Below, in pieces: positions 44,628-52,520 of a DNA stretch of 64,000 bases. Source of the stretch: Mucilaginibacter terrigena (GTDB lineage Bacteria; Bacteroidota; Bacteroidia; Sphingobacteriales; Sphingobacteriaceae); contig NZ_SEWG01000004.1 in NCBI RefSeq assembly GCF_004168255.1, forward strand, positions 496,001 to 560,000, in the 5' to 3' direction. Within the stretch, counting starts at the first letter, position 1, and every line of letters begins with the position of its first letter. The notes under the pieces were generated by a model. The model worked only from the letters and a program-made list of their open reading frames with translations. It was not told where the DNA came from and did not search any database. A program made the position numbers and the translations under genes.

Positions 44628-46109
44628 TCAACCCGTATTTTCCGCTTTTTGGTTAATGCGTTTTACCTGTTCGTCCAGTTCGTGGGCAGAGGTTAATAGG
44701 TGGTCCAGGAACTCAGCCTTCTCGGCATCAGTATTAGATGGGTCTTTAATCAGTTCGACCAGGGCCATAATGCGGGTAAGCGGCGAACGGATCATGTGCG
44801 ATTGCATCCAGGCAATCTCCAGCAACTGATGGTTTCGCTGCTCAATGGCCTGCACCTGTAAAACGGTTTCGGTAATATCCAGGCAGGCGCCTATCATTTC
44901 TACAGGCATCCCCTGCGAATCTGTTTTTAGCTTGGCCCACGACCGCAGGTAGCGCAGGTCGCCGTTTGGGCGGATGATCCTTTCCTCAAAATTATTGTCT
45001 TCGCGGGTGTGCAGTACATTTTCTATGATGCCGCGTACGCGGGTACGGTCGTCGGGGTGCAGCAGTGCCTGGTAACCGGCAAAGGTGGCCTTAAAATCCT
45101 GCGGATCCAGGCCGTAAATATTGTACAGCGCCGGCGACCAGCTAACAATATCGTGCTGCACATCCCAGCGCCAGTTGCCAAAGTGGGCCAGTTCCTGGCT
45201 TTGCATCATCAGCAGGTTAGTTTCGCTGATGATCTCGGTTTTGCCGCGGTTTTCCATGATGATACGGAGCAGCGCAGTAGCCCTTTCCATCACCTGCAGT
45301 TCTTCTTCGGTGGGGGTTTTGCTTTCCTGGTAATACATCGCCAGTGTAGCCATCACTACGCCATCAGCATCTATCACCGGGTTTGCCCAGCATGCCTTCA
45401 ATTGATAACTCAAGGCCAGGTCACGGAATTTGGTCCACTTAATATCGGTTGCAATGTCGTTTACAATAACCTGTTGTTTGGTTGCCGCGGCTGCCCCGCA
45501 CGAGCCCTGGTGCTTGCCTATATCCACCCCCGCAAGTGCGCTCATGTAATCTGCAGGCAGCGAAGGCGCCACGCCGGTTACCAGCCTGCCGTTTTTTACC
45601 CGGTGAATAGAACATTGCATTTGGGGGAACAACGCTTCGAGGCCCTGCAAATAGCTGAGCAGCACATTCTGCAGGGTTACGGTAAGGTCTGAGTTTAGCT
45701 TTAGCACATCGCGTTCCAGGCGTTCAAGCGCTTTTAACCGTTCGGCAACGGTATTATCCAGCATAATGCCGCCTAAAAGGCATGCCCCTTTATCGCCGCA
45801 CAGTACCGAAACATTATCTTTTATCCAGACGATCTGCCCGTCGGCACACATCATCCGGTACTCGAAGGTGCGGCTTTTAACAGCGCCGCTTTGCAGCGCG
45901 GCATACTCATCTACCACCTGCAGGTCATCGGGATGGATGCGCGTTTTCCAAAACCCCGGCCGGGCCATCCATTCTTTGGATGAAAAGCCTGTAATGTCCT
46001 GTACACGATCGCTAATGAAAGCAAAATGCTGCATCCCGGCATCTGCTTCCCATACTATCCCTTCAATAGATTGTAACAGGGTATATAGCTGCTCGGGGTT
46101 GTCTTTCAT
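44628..46109 (-). CDS. PAS-GAF-PAS sensor protein with DHp-like helix but no ATPase domain
   Basis: A 493-residue soluble protein: a PAS domain (about 5-125), a GAF domain (about 150-295) with the GKHQGSCGAA pocket and an RDLALSYQLKACWANPV stretch, a second PAS with PAC (about 310-425), then two helices with WMQSHMIRSPLTRIMALVELI. That last part resembles the dimerisation/His-phosphotransfer helices of sensor kinases of this phylum, with a possible phospho-accepting His. No HATPase_c motifs (N, G1, G2) follow, so it cannot phosphorylate by itself. It may heterodimerise with a kinase or act as a phosphotransfer/sensor adaptor. Confidence 0.75.
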   Translation of the reverse strand: MKDNPEQLYTLLQSIEGIVWEADAGMQHFAFISDRVQDITGFSSKEWMARPGFWKTRIHPDDLQVVDEYAALQSGAVKSRTFEYRMMCADGQIVWIKDNVSVLCGDKGACLLGGIMLDNTVAERLKALERLERDVLKLNSDLTVTLQNVLLSYLQGLEALFPQMQCSIHRVKNGRLVTGVAPSLPADYMSALAGVDIGKHQGSCGAAAATKQQVIVNDIATDIKWTKFRDLALSYQLKACWANPVIDADGVVMATLAMYYQESKTPTEEELQVMERATALLRIIMENRGKTEIISETNLLMMQSQELAHFGNWRWDVQHDIVSWSPALYNIYGLDPQDFKATFAGYQALLHPDDRTRVRGIIENVLHTREDNNFEERIIRPNGDLRYLRSWAKLKTDSQGMPVEMIGACLDITETVLQVQAIEQRNHQLLEIAWMQSHMIRSPLTRIMALVELIKDPSNTDAEKAEFLDHLLTSAHELDEQVKRINQKAENTG

Positions 46110-46220
46110 TGCCGTTTAGGATCACATAAATGTAATTACTAAAAGTAGGTTATTTTTATATAATTAAAAAACAATGAAACGGGCTATGCCTTCGCTTGTC
46201 TGCGACAGTAAGATTCTGAA

Positions 46221-47000
46221 TTAACTAAAAATTCTTTGCCAATCTCTACAGCTCTCCTCAAAGGTTATTGATGTATTTGCCCCACTTGTGCTTGATAGAT
46301 TGTAATAGATAACGTTAGGTTGTTTATTAAAAAACTTGTTAAATAAATTCACGGCTTTACCACCGTTAAGACCAACGACTTTAATCTTTGAATGATTCTT
46401 TAGAAATTCGTTAATGTCGTTAGGAATTTCACCTGTCATATTTGAATCTAAGCTACCTATTCTCATCGCACTATCAGCTACATCCCAAAGTCCAATTTTA
46501 TATTCTTTTAACAAACCCCTTTTTTCGTCATAGGACTTAGGAATTTTAGAATTGGTGATTTGTGCAATGATTTTCCAAAATCGATTTCCCGAGTGTGCAT
46601 AGTATTCGCCAACAGAAAGGGAATATTCCCCTGGCATCGATCCCAGAATTAAAATTTCTATGCTACCATCAACAAGCGGTTCAAGAGACTTTTTGTGTTG
46701 CTTAGATAATTCACTGTCTTTGGCTTTTAAAGCTATTTGTCTAATAGGGTTTGAATTTCCTGTAGAAAATGTGCGTTGTATACCTTCTCCTAAAATTTTT
46801 ATTGCCCCTGAACTAATTAATTCTTCGAAGTCCTTAATAGTGTATCCTTTTTTTGAGCTAAAATCCGAGAAGTGAAAACCAATCTTACGGATTTTGTCTC
46901 TTATTGCTTTTTGTTTGTTTGATGTAGCAATAACCTTTTCATTGACTAATTTTTTGATTGCCTCAATTTCGGCCATCGTAAATGATGTTTTTCTATCCAT
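46221..47000 (-). CDS. Hypoxanthine/uracil-DNA glycosylase with N-terminal extension
   Basis: The C-terminal part of this 259-residue protein (about 112-259) is a uracil-DNA-glycosylase-superfamily enzyme of the DNA-deoxyinosine type. ILGSMPGEYSL (118-128), YYAHSGNRFWKII and the closing NLSSTSGANTS are the family motifs. Such enzymes remove deaminated bases (hypoxanthine, uracil) from DNA. The first 110 residues form a separate, Lys-rich helical region (AIRDKIRKIGFHFSDFSSKKGYTIKDFEELI), apparently a DNA-binding module also seen in other proteins. The gene is AT-rich compared with its neighbours, suggesting acquisition. Confidence 0.75.
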   Translation of the reverse strand: MDRKTSFTMAEIEAIKKLVNEKVIATSNKQKAIRDKIRKIGFHFSDFSSKKGYTIKDFEELISSGAIKILGEGIQRTFSTGNSNPIRQIALKAKDSELSKQHKKSLEPLVDGSIEILILGSMPGEYSLSVGEYYAHSGNRFWKIIAQITNSKIPKSYDEKRGLLKEYKIGLWDVADSAMRIGSLDSNMTGEIPNDINEFLKNHSKIKVVGLNGGKAVNLFNKFFNKQPNVIYYNLSSTSGANTSITFEESCRDWQRIFS

Positions 47001-47027
47001 TTTATATTCAATTAATCATAACGCTTC

Positions 47028-47609
47028 CTAATCCAGCAAGCCTTTACCGTTCAATATCTGCGGCATCCATTTTTCTATCCTCGCCTCGCGGGTTTTGGAT
47101 TGCTTAGGTGCCGAGAAATGAAGCAGATAAGCCCTTTGCCGTCCCGGGGTTAAGGCCCCGAAAGCGGCTTTAAGCGCAGGGATGTGGTCTAACTTATACT
47201 TAAATTCCTGCGGCATGGCAAACTCGTCTGTCTTTTTCAGCTCTACCTTTAGCCCGGCTTTCTCCACTTCTATCGCCTCAAAAACATAACTTTTTAAAAC
47301 AGGTTGCAATTCCGTTATCTCTTCCGTATTGGTAAACCTGATCTGCCTTGCCGATTGTACATTTTTTGTTTGTTGTACCAGGATGCCGTGCGGATCATTC
47401 AGCAAAGCGCCTTTAAAAAACAGCAATGCGCAGTACTCCTTAAAATCGTGGATCAGAACAATATTATTGCCCTGGTTAGTATAACAAGGGCAGCCCCACT
47501 TCAGCTCTTCGGTTAGTCCGCTATTGAGCAAAATGACCCTCAGCTTCGTTACCTCTTCCTGCCACTTTCTGGCTTTATCGAAATAGAAATCAACTTTTGG
47601 GTTTTTCAT
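47028..47609 (-). CDS. YdeI/DUF1801-family protein
   Basis: This 193-residue protein has a DUF1801-like fold first (EELKWGCPCYTNQGNNIVLIHDFKEYCALLFFKGALL) and a YdeI/OmdA tail (AFGALTPGRQRAYLLHFSAPKQSKTREARIEKWMPQILNGKGL) that ends the protein. The pairing of these two parts is the standard YdeI architecture. The function is unknown; peptide or bacteriocin tolerance is suggested for some members. It is the last gene of a run with ArsR, START-like, DoxX and DUF4256 genes and is probably co-transcribed. Confidence 0.75.
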   Translation of the reverse strand: MKNPKVDFYFDKARKWQEEVTKLRVILLNSGLTEELKWGCPCYTNQGNNIVLIHDFKEYCALLFFKGALLNDPHGILVQQTKNVQSARQIRFTNTEEITELQPVLKSYVFEAIEVEKAGLKVELKKTDEFAMPQEFKYKLDHIPALKAAFGALTPGRQRAYLLHFSAPKQSKTREARIEKWMPQILNGKGLLD

Positions 47610-47640
47610 GTTTTATTTTTGATAGCTGCCCATTAAAAAT

Positions 47641-48126
47641 TCAGACCTGCAACGCACCCCTAAAACCTCTTGCAGCATAGTATGAATCGGCACCGTTGTG
47701 ATACACAAACACCGTATCGTATCTAAAATCGCCAAAAATAGCGCCGCCAAGTTTTCGGATCTCGTCGGGTGTTTTTAGCCAGCTGGATGTTTTGGCATCA
47801 AAACCACCAAGCGTTTGCAGGTGGCGGTATTGCTCCTCCGTTAACACCTCAATGCCCATGGCTACAGCCACGTCAATAACGGTATTTTGGGGTTTAAATT
47901 CCTTGCGTTTATCCAGCGCTTCGCGGTCGTAGCAAAGGCTTCGGCGGCCTTTGGGGCTCTCGGCCGAGCAATCATAAAAGGTGTATTCGCCGGTTTGTTC
48001 GTCATAGCTAACTACATCAGGTTCGCCGCCGGTTATTTCCATATTATTTAGCGACCATAATTTTGCCTGCTCAGCATCCAGGCGGGCCTGTACTTTAGCC
48101 CATTCCATACCTGCATGGCGGCCCAT
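47641..48126 (-). CDS. DUF4256 protein; real start probably upstream at a non-ATG codon
   Basis: The 161 residues from the first ATG (48126) match DUF4256 throughout (RLDAEQAKLWSLNNMEITGGEPDVV, TFYDCSAESPKGRRSLCYDREAL, YDTVFVYHNGADSYYAARGFRG). Reading upstream in the same frame, 27 further codons (to 48207) contain NAKELTAPERDGLLKTLKARFENN, which is the usual N-terminal part of this family. No ATG, GTG or TTG lies there; ATT codons at 48207 and 48204 follow the DoxX stop directly. So either an ATT start is used, the protein is shortened, or the original start codon was mutated. Function unknown. Confidence 0.65.
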   Translation of the reverse strand: MGRHAGMEWAKVQARLDAEQAKLWSLNNMEITGGEPDVVSYDEQTGEYTFYDCSAESPKGRRSLCYDREALDKRKEFKPQNTVIDVAVAMGIEVLTEEQYRHLQTLGGFDAKTSSWLKTPDEIRKLGGAIFGDFRYDTVFVYHNGADSYYAARGFRGALQV

Positions 48127-48208
48127 GTTATTTTCAAAACGTGCCTTTAACGTTTTTAGTAGCCCATCGCGCTCGGGCGCTGTTAATTCTTTGGCGTTGC
48201 TAATAATA

Positions 48209-48595
48209 TTATTGGTTTACGGGTACTAACCTCCTGTTGGCCGGCCTGCAATACCACGACAAGATAATAAAAACAGTCTGGAAAAATGGCCCGGCCAATC
48301 CCTTCAGGCTATGGTCGCCGCTTAGCAGGTGCGATGCAAAGGCACCTGTCATCACAAAAAACAAGCCGGCATAAGCCCATTCCTTAACCAGCGGGAACCG
48401 TGGCACTACAATGGTTATGGCCCCAAGCACCTTCCAGGTACCAATAATGTACAGCAAGTATTCCGGGTACCCTAAGGGGACCACAAGGTCTATCATTTCC
48501 TTTGCATGCATAATTTGAGCCATGCCGCTTCCAAACATGCCTACCGCAACCAGGGTGGTTGCCAGCCAATAGATAATTAATTTTGTCTTAGTCAT
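48209..48595 (-). CDS. DoxX-like family membrane protein
   Basis: A 128-residue protein with four hydrophobic helices. WLATTLVAVGMFGSGMAQIMHAKEM, LGYPEYLLYIIGTWKVLGAITIVVPRFPLVKEWAYAGLFFVMTGAFASHLLSGD are typical DoxX_2 features. DoxX proteins are thought to take part in redox or thiosulfate-related electron transport, but this branch usually accompanies ArsR/AHSA1 pairs as here. It starts 1 base downstream of the SRPBCC stop. Confidence 0.8.
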   Translation of the reverse strand: MTKTKLIIYWLATTLVAVGMFGSGMAQIMHAKEMIDLVVPLGYPEYLLYIIGTWKVLGAITIVVPRFPLVKEWAYAGLFFVMTGAFASHLLSGDHSLKGLAGPFFQTVFIILSWYCRPANRRLVPVNQ

Positions 48596-48596
48596 G

Positions 48597-49064
48597 TTAT
48601 TTTAGTTTGCTTAAGATGTCTTGTAAACGATTGTGTGCCATGTTTATACCCTGTGCAAACGGCAGTTTCAGCATCTGGTCGCGCAGGGCGTTCGATTCGT
48701 ATATCACGTGCATATTTATCCTGCTGGTATCGCCGTTGATCATTTCAAATTCCAGCACCTCCAGCTGCACACCAAAGGGGGCATTGGCCATTTCAAACGT
48801 GCGGGTTATTTTGCGGTTTGGGCTAAACTCGTGAATGGTGCCATCGGCCTTAAACACCACGTTACCTTTAGCGTCCGATGTTTCGTACTGCCAGCTGCCA
48901 TGCTTTTTGCTTTCCAATTTAAGTACTTTGGTACCCATCCATTGCTCCACAATTTCCGGCTCGGCAAAGGCTTTAAAAAGCAGCTCTACCGGCAGGTCAA
49001 ATTCGCGGGTTATCAGCAGGTCCTGCCTGCCTTCTTCGGCAATTATCTTTGTTTTCAGTTCCAT
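48597..49064 (-). CDS. SRPBCC/AHSA1 domain protein
   Basis: The 155-residue START-like protein has ITREFDLPVELLFKAFAEPEIVEQWMGTKVLKLESKKHGSWQYE at its start and the closing helix AQGINMAHNRLQDILSKLK at its end. AHSA1-like proteins next to ArsR regulators are a recurring pair in many phyla; they are presumed to bind small hydrophobic ligands. It is 2 bases downstream of the arsR-like gene, so the two are read from one transcript. Confidence 0.8.
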   Translation of the reverse strand: MELKTKIIAEEGRQDLLITREFDLPVELLFKAFAEPEIVEQWMGTKVLKLESKKHGSWQYETSDAKGNVVFKADGTIHEFSPNRKITRTFEMANAPFGVQLEVLEFEMINGDTSRINMHVIYESNALRDQMLKLPFAQGINMAHNRLQDILSKLK

Positions 49065-49066
49065 AA

Positions 49067-49387
49067 TTATTTGGCTTTATAATTTTTCATGATACTTTCT
49101 AAAGCGTTGAACCGGTCGTCCCACATTTTGCGGAACGGCTCAATAAATTCGGCTACGTCCTTCATTCCTTTGGCGTTAATATGGTAATAGATCTCCCTGC
49201 CGTTTTGCTCGGGTTTAAGCAATTCGCACTCGGTTAGTATTTGCAGGTGTTTAGATACGGTTGGCCGGGCAGTATCAAAGTTTGCGGCTATGGCACCTGC
49301 CGACATGGCCTGCGAAGCTACCAAAAGCATTATTGCCCTGCGGGTAGGGTCGGCTATGGCCTGGAATACATCTCTCCTTAAATTCAT
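49067..49387 (-). CDS. ArsR-family winged-helix regulator
   Basis: A 106-residue regulator. [68 protein letters not shown] is the complete ArsR winged helix, including the recognition helix TVSKHLQIL. The metal-binding ELCVCDL motif is absent, so it is of the SdpR/YbzH type, not a metal sensor. It heads the operon that includes START, DoxX, DUF4256 and YdeI genes. Two near-identical 16-bp sites lie directly upstream, probably for autoregulation. Confidence 0.85.
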   Translation of the reverse strand: MNLRRDVFQAIADPTRRAIMLLVASQAMSAGAIAANFDTARPTVSKHLQILTECELLKPEQNGREIYYHINAKGMKDVAEFIEPFRKMWDDRFNALESIMKNYKAK

Positions 49388-49390
49388 CGT

Positions 49391-49432
49391 GTAGCTATTT
49401 GACTACAAATATATATGTAGCTATTTAACTAC
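49391..49432. promoter_or_regulatory. Two tandem ArsR operator candidates
   Basis: GTAGCTATTTGACTAC (49391-49406) and GTAGCTATTTAACTAC (49417-49432) differ at one position. Each has GTAG/CTAC inverted ends; the copies are 26 bp apart, about 2.5 helical turns, and begin 3 bases upstream of the arsR ATG. Confidence 0.65.
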
Positions 49433-49526
49433 GCAAATTTATTTTCAAATTTATTTTTCTGATTTTGATTACATTGCTGTACTTATAATGCACCTAAATC
49501 AATTATAGCAATTAACCACGATCAAC

Positions 49527-49790
49527 ATGAGCAGAGAAGTTAAAGTCCGGCCAAAAATAGATCCTATAGAATACGCCGAAAAAATCGACCATATTACCCG
49601 CTTCCTTGGCAAGGGTGATGAGGTAAAGCTGAGCGTAATGTTCAGGGGGAGGGAAATTACCCGCCCGGAGGTAGGCGAAGAACTGCTGCGCCGTTTCGCG
49701 GAAGACCTTAAAGATCATATAAAACCCGGCGCATCTACGGTGAGGGATGGCCGGTCGGTGCATATAGTATTTGCGCCGAAGGGTGGGTAA
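49527..49790 (+). CDS. Stand-alone IF-3 C-terminal domain protein
   Basis: The 87-residue protein corresponds to the C-terminal domain of translation initiation factor IF-3 alone: REVKVRPKIDPIEYAEKI, HITRFLGKGDEVKLSVMFRGREITRPEVGEELLRRFAEDL and a final VRDGRSVHIVFAPK align with the family over the whole length. The N-terminal domain and linker are missing, and the upstream DNA does not encode them. In E. coli IF-3 the C-domain alone can bind 30S subunits and prevent association. Here it may modulate ribosome splitting or act in stress. The canonical infC is not in this window. Confidence 0.85.
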   Translation: MSREVKVRPKIDPIEYAEKIDHITRFLGKGDEVKLSVMFRGREITRPEVGEELLRRFAEDLKDHIKPGASTVRDGRSVHIVFAPKGG

Positions 49791-49794
49791 TTAC

Positions 49795-49835
49795 ACCAGG
49801 ATAAGCGCCCGCCCGCGACGGGTGCTTATCCTGGT
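49795..49835. repeat. 17-bp stem-loop after the IF-3-like gene
   Basis: Arms 49795-49811 and 49819-49835 pair along 17 bp with one G-T pair and a 7-base loop CCCGCGA. No T run follows. It starts 4 bases after the IF-3-like stop codon. Confidence 0.75.
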
Positions 49836-49910
49836 ATTGCGGCTACAGGCGCGATGCAATAGATATAGGATTAAGCGACCCTTTTAAACGTGCAAAAGTT
49901 GTTGTTACGG

Positions 49911-50237
49911 CTACTCGGCAACAAATTTTAACCCCACAATAGATATAATTAACGTACTCAGGAAAAAGAGCCGCCAAAAGCTGGCTGGATCCTTAAATAT
50001 AAGTATGCCTACAATTACAGTACCTACTGCACCAATGCCCGTCCAAACGGCGTAAGCTGTTCCTATTGGCAAGGTCTGCGTTGCCTTTATCAGTAAAACC
50101 ATGCTTAAGGTACAGGTAATTAAAAAGCCACCGTACCACAAATAAACATCATTACCTGTTGCAGATTTTGCTTTGCCCAGGCAACTCGAAAATGCTACTT
50201 CGCATAAGCCCGCCAGTATTAATATTATCCAATTCAT
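49911..50237 (-). CDS. sugE: SMR-family exporter, Gdx/SugE-like
   Basis: A 108-residue protein with four membrane helices, functioning as a dimer. NWIILILAGLCEVAFSSCLGKAK in helix 1 has the essential membrane Glu (about residue 13), and TLPIGTAYAVWTGIGAVGTVIVGI is the SMR signature. The LP-IGTAYAVWTGIGAVG version resembles SugE/Gdx guanidinium exporters, but the GLK...H motif typical of Gdx is GLCEVAFSSCLGKAK here, so substrate is uncertain. I used ATG 50237 rather than an upstream frame. No guanidine riboswitch is recognisable upstream. Confidence 0.78.
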   Translation of the reverse strand: MNWIILILAGLCEVAFSSCLGKAKSATGNDVYLWYGGFLITCTLSMVLLIKATQTLPIGTAYAVWTGIGAVGTVIVGILIFKDPASFWRLFFLSTLIISIVGLKFVAE

Positions 50238-50309
50238 ATCTGTAAAAATTTGTTGTACAAAACTGCTAAGCTTTATCCACCTAAAATTTAACATATGATA
50301 AATAATAAA

Positions 50310-50873
50310 CTATTTAACATCGGCCCGTATGCGGCTCAAACTCACTTGTGTAATGCCTAAATAAGAGGCTATATGGCATAATTGCACCCTTTGCAGCAAA
50401 GCGGGGTTAGTACTGATAAGGGTTTCGTACCGGTCGGCAGCGGCAATAAACTGCCTGGAAATAAATCTTTCTTCCGCTTTTACCAATTCGGTTTCGGCAA
50501 ATTTACGCCCCCAGTTAGCAATAAATATATCTTCGTCGAAAAGTTTTTGTAACTGCCGGTTTTGTATGCGATACAAAATACTGTCTTCTAAAAGCTCAAT
50601 GCTTTCATAACCGGGCTTGTTACTCACATAACTTTTCATAGAAATAACCGTGTCACCCTCTGTGCCAAACCAAAAAGTAACTTCATTATTATTTTGATAC
50701 AAAAAAGCCCTTACTATACCCTTTTTTATAAAGTAAACACTCCGCCCTGTTTTACCCTCTTCGAATAAAATATGCCCCTTTGGATACTTAACTTCCTCAA
50801 TTGTTTGTTTAAGCCGTAATGCCGATGCCGGTGGCAAAGCATATATCTGGTTTATAATTTCATCAATATTCAC
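50310..50873 (-). CDS. Crp/Fnr-family transcription regulator
   Basis: A 187-residue regulator with a cyclic-nucleotide-binding-type beta roll (GHILFEEGKTGRSVYFIKKGIVRAFL at about 33-58) and a C-terminal winged helix (QLCHIASYLGITQVSLSRIRADVK). The recognition helix TQVSLSRIR is at the extreme end. The cAMP-contacting Arg-Ser pair is not conserved, so the ligand is uncertain. The start is GTG 50873, as no in-frame ATG lies near the domain start. It lies upstream of the SMR gene in the same direction. Confidence 0.85.
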   Translation of the reverse strand: MNIDEIINQIYALPPASALRLKQTIEEVKYPKGHILFEEGKTGRSVYFIKKGIVRAFLYQNNNEVTFWFGTEGDTVISMKSYVSNKPGYESIELLEDSILYRIQNRQLQKLFDEDIFIANWGRKFAETELVKAEERFISRQFIAAADRYETLISTNPALLQRVQLCHIASYLGITQVSLSRIRADVK

Positions 50874-50915
50874 AATACCTTGTTATTTGCTTATTACACG
50901 CTCTTATGTGTTAGG

Positions 50916-51335
50916 TTAACTCGTATGGTCGCAAATCACCTTCCACTCCCCGTTTATCTTTCTAAACCATAGTGTAAAATATCCGCCGGGGGCATCCTTT
51001 GCGCGGGCGAGGCTCCAGGCACCCATTACAAAGGCATCGCGTTTGCCCAAAAGTTCTACTTTATCAATCCTAAAGGTAAGCTTACCCATAGCGGCTTTAT
51101 CGGGATAGCCCTTTTTGTAATTATCAAACGTTTGCTGCCAGCCGTAAGTTGGGCCGCGCTTACCTATGAACATCAGCGAGTCTGATTTCCAGTACCCCTG
51201 CATAAAGCCGTCGATATCGCCATTGCTCCAGGCAATTTGCTGGTTATGCATTACTTTTAGGATAGCTTCCCTATCCTGGGCAAAACAAAAAAAAGATGTA
51301 AGAAGCAAAAGGCAGGAGATGAGGAACTTTTTCAT
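50916..51335 (-). CDS. Secreted NTF2-like/DUF4440 protein
   Basis: A 139-residue protein with a signal peptide (cleavage near CFAQ, residue 19). The mature part has the SnoaL/DUF4440 pattern: ILKVMHNQQIAWSNGDIDGFMQGYWKSDSLMFIGKRGPTYGWQQTFDNYKKGYPD and a closing GYFTLWFRKINGEWKVICDHTS. It is probably a periplasmic protein with a ligand pocket. Function unknown. It is in the same direction as the Crp-like gene, with a 42-base gap. Confidence 0.75.
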   Translation of the reverse strand: MKKFLISCLLLLTSFFCFAQDREAILKVMHNQQIAWSNGDIDGFMQGYWKSDSLMFIGKRGPTYGWQQTFDNYKKGYPDKAAMGKLTFRIDKVELLGKRDAFVMGAWSLARAKDAPGGYFTLWFRKINGEWKVICDHTS

Positions 51336-51528
51336 AAGGATAAATATAACCGGGATTTAGCAGATTAGAAAGATTTAAGAGATTTGATTTGCGTTTCGTT
51401 CTGATGACTAAGGAAGAAAGCAACCTATTGTTAAACAATTGTTAACAAATGGTACGGGTTAATATTAAAAATTTAACACGGTTTACCGCAAATCATTTTT
51501 AGCTTTACGGCCACACTATCCGCTATAT

Positions 51529-52407
51529 ATGAAGAACAGGGTTTTATGCTTTGGGGAAGTTTTATGGGATGCCTTCGGCGACGAGAAAAAAGCCGGCGGC
51601 GCGCCAATGAATGTTGCGAGGCACCTGGTGCAGCAGCATGTTAATGTGGCTTTTGCCAGTCGTGTTGGCAGCGATGCATCGGGCGACGAACTGGTAGATT
51701 TTTTGAAAAAGAACGGCTTGTACTCTGACCTGATCCAGCGCGACAACACCCTGCCCACCTGCGAAGTTACCGTTGAGCTTGACGAAAAGAGCCAGGCCAC
51801 ATACGTTATCCCCGAACCTGTTTCGTGGGATAATATCCACCTGGATAACAACCTTAAAGACGCGGCAAAACGTTCATCATCTATTGTTTTTGGCAGCCTG
51901 GCCTGCCGCGATAAAACAACGCATGACACCCTGCTGAACCTGCTCGACGAAACCGACGCGATAAAAATATTTGACGTAAACCTGCGCCACCCGCATTATA
52001 CCTTGGCTACCATCGAGACCCTTGCGGCCCGCGCCAACGTTATAAAAATGAACGAAGAAGAAGCCGACCTGTTAATAGGCGGCAGCAGCGGCGACCTTAA
52101 AGGCAAGATAACCGAGTTCCGTAATAAGTACCATACCAAAACCATTTGCGTAACCCGCGGCGAACACGGCGCGATCATCTGGCACGATTACGAGTTTTTT
52201 GAGCACCCGGGTTTTAGCGTTGATGTGGCCGATACCGTTGGCGCGGGCGATGCGTTCCTGGCAACTTTTATTGCAGGCATAATGGCCAACAACCCCATGC
52301 CCAAGCTGCTGTTAAACGCTTGTGCCATTGGCGCGTATGTAACCAGCCAGCGTGGCGCCAACCCGGTTTATAACCAGGATGAGATAAGCCGGATAAAAAA
52401 GAGCTAA
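51529..52407 (+). CDS. PfkB-family carbohydrate kinase (fructokinase-like)
   Basis: The 292-residue kinase has GGAPMNVARHLVQQHVNVAFASRVGSDASGDELVDFLKKNG, the PfkB N-terminal signature, and the catalytic DTVGAGDAFLATFIAGI near the C-terminus (Asp base). It phosphorylates a sugar, most likely fructose by resemblance to fructokinases (VCFGEVLWDAFG-type start). No sugar transporter lies next to it. It is monocistronic in a 193-base upstream spacer that carries short AT-rich repeats. Confidence 0.85.
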   Translation: MKNRVLCFGEVLWDAFGDEKKAGGAPMNVARHLVQQHVNVAFASRVGSDASGDELVDFLKKNGLYSDLIQRDNTLPTCEVTVELDEKSQATYVIPEPVSWDNIHLDNNLKDAAKRSSSIVFGSLACRDKTTHDTLLNLLDETDAIKIFDVNLRHPHYTLATIETLAARANVIKMNEEEADLLIGGSSGDLKGKITEFRNKYHTKTICVTRGEHGAIIWHDYEFFEHPGFSVDVADTVGAGDAFLATFIAGIMANNPMPKLLLNACAIGAYVTSQRGANPVYNQDEISRIKKS

Positions 52408-52520
52408 CCCCTGCGCCCTTTGCCCTATTGTCACGCTTAGTTAACAATTGCGTTTAAATGGCGCGGTTTCAAACTTTTAAATCAAATTATCCGTTACTTT
52501 ATACTTAGAAAGGGTAAAAT

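Noticed and set aside
49463..49500. TATAAT before the IF-3-like gene, as in an E. coli sigma-70 promoter.
   Set aside because: Bacteroidota sigma-A uses TAnnTTTG; TATAAT in AT-rich DNA is expected by chance.
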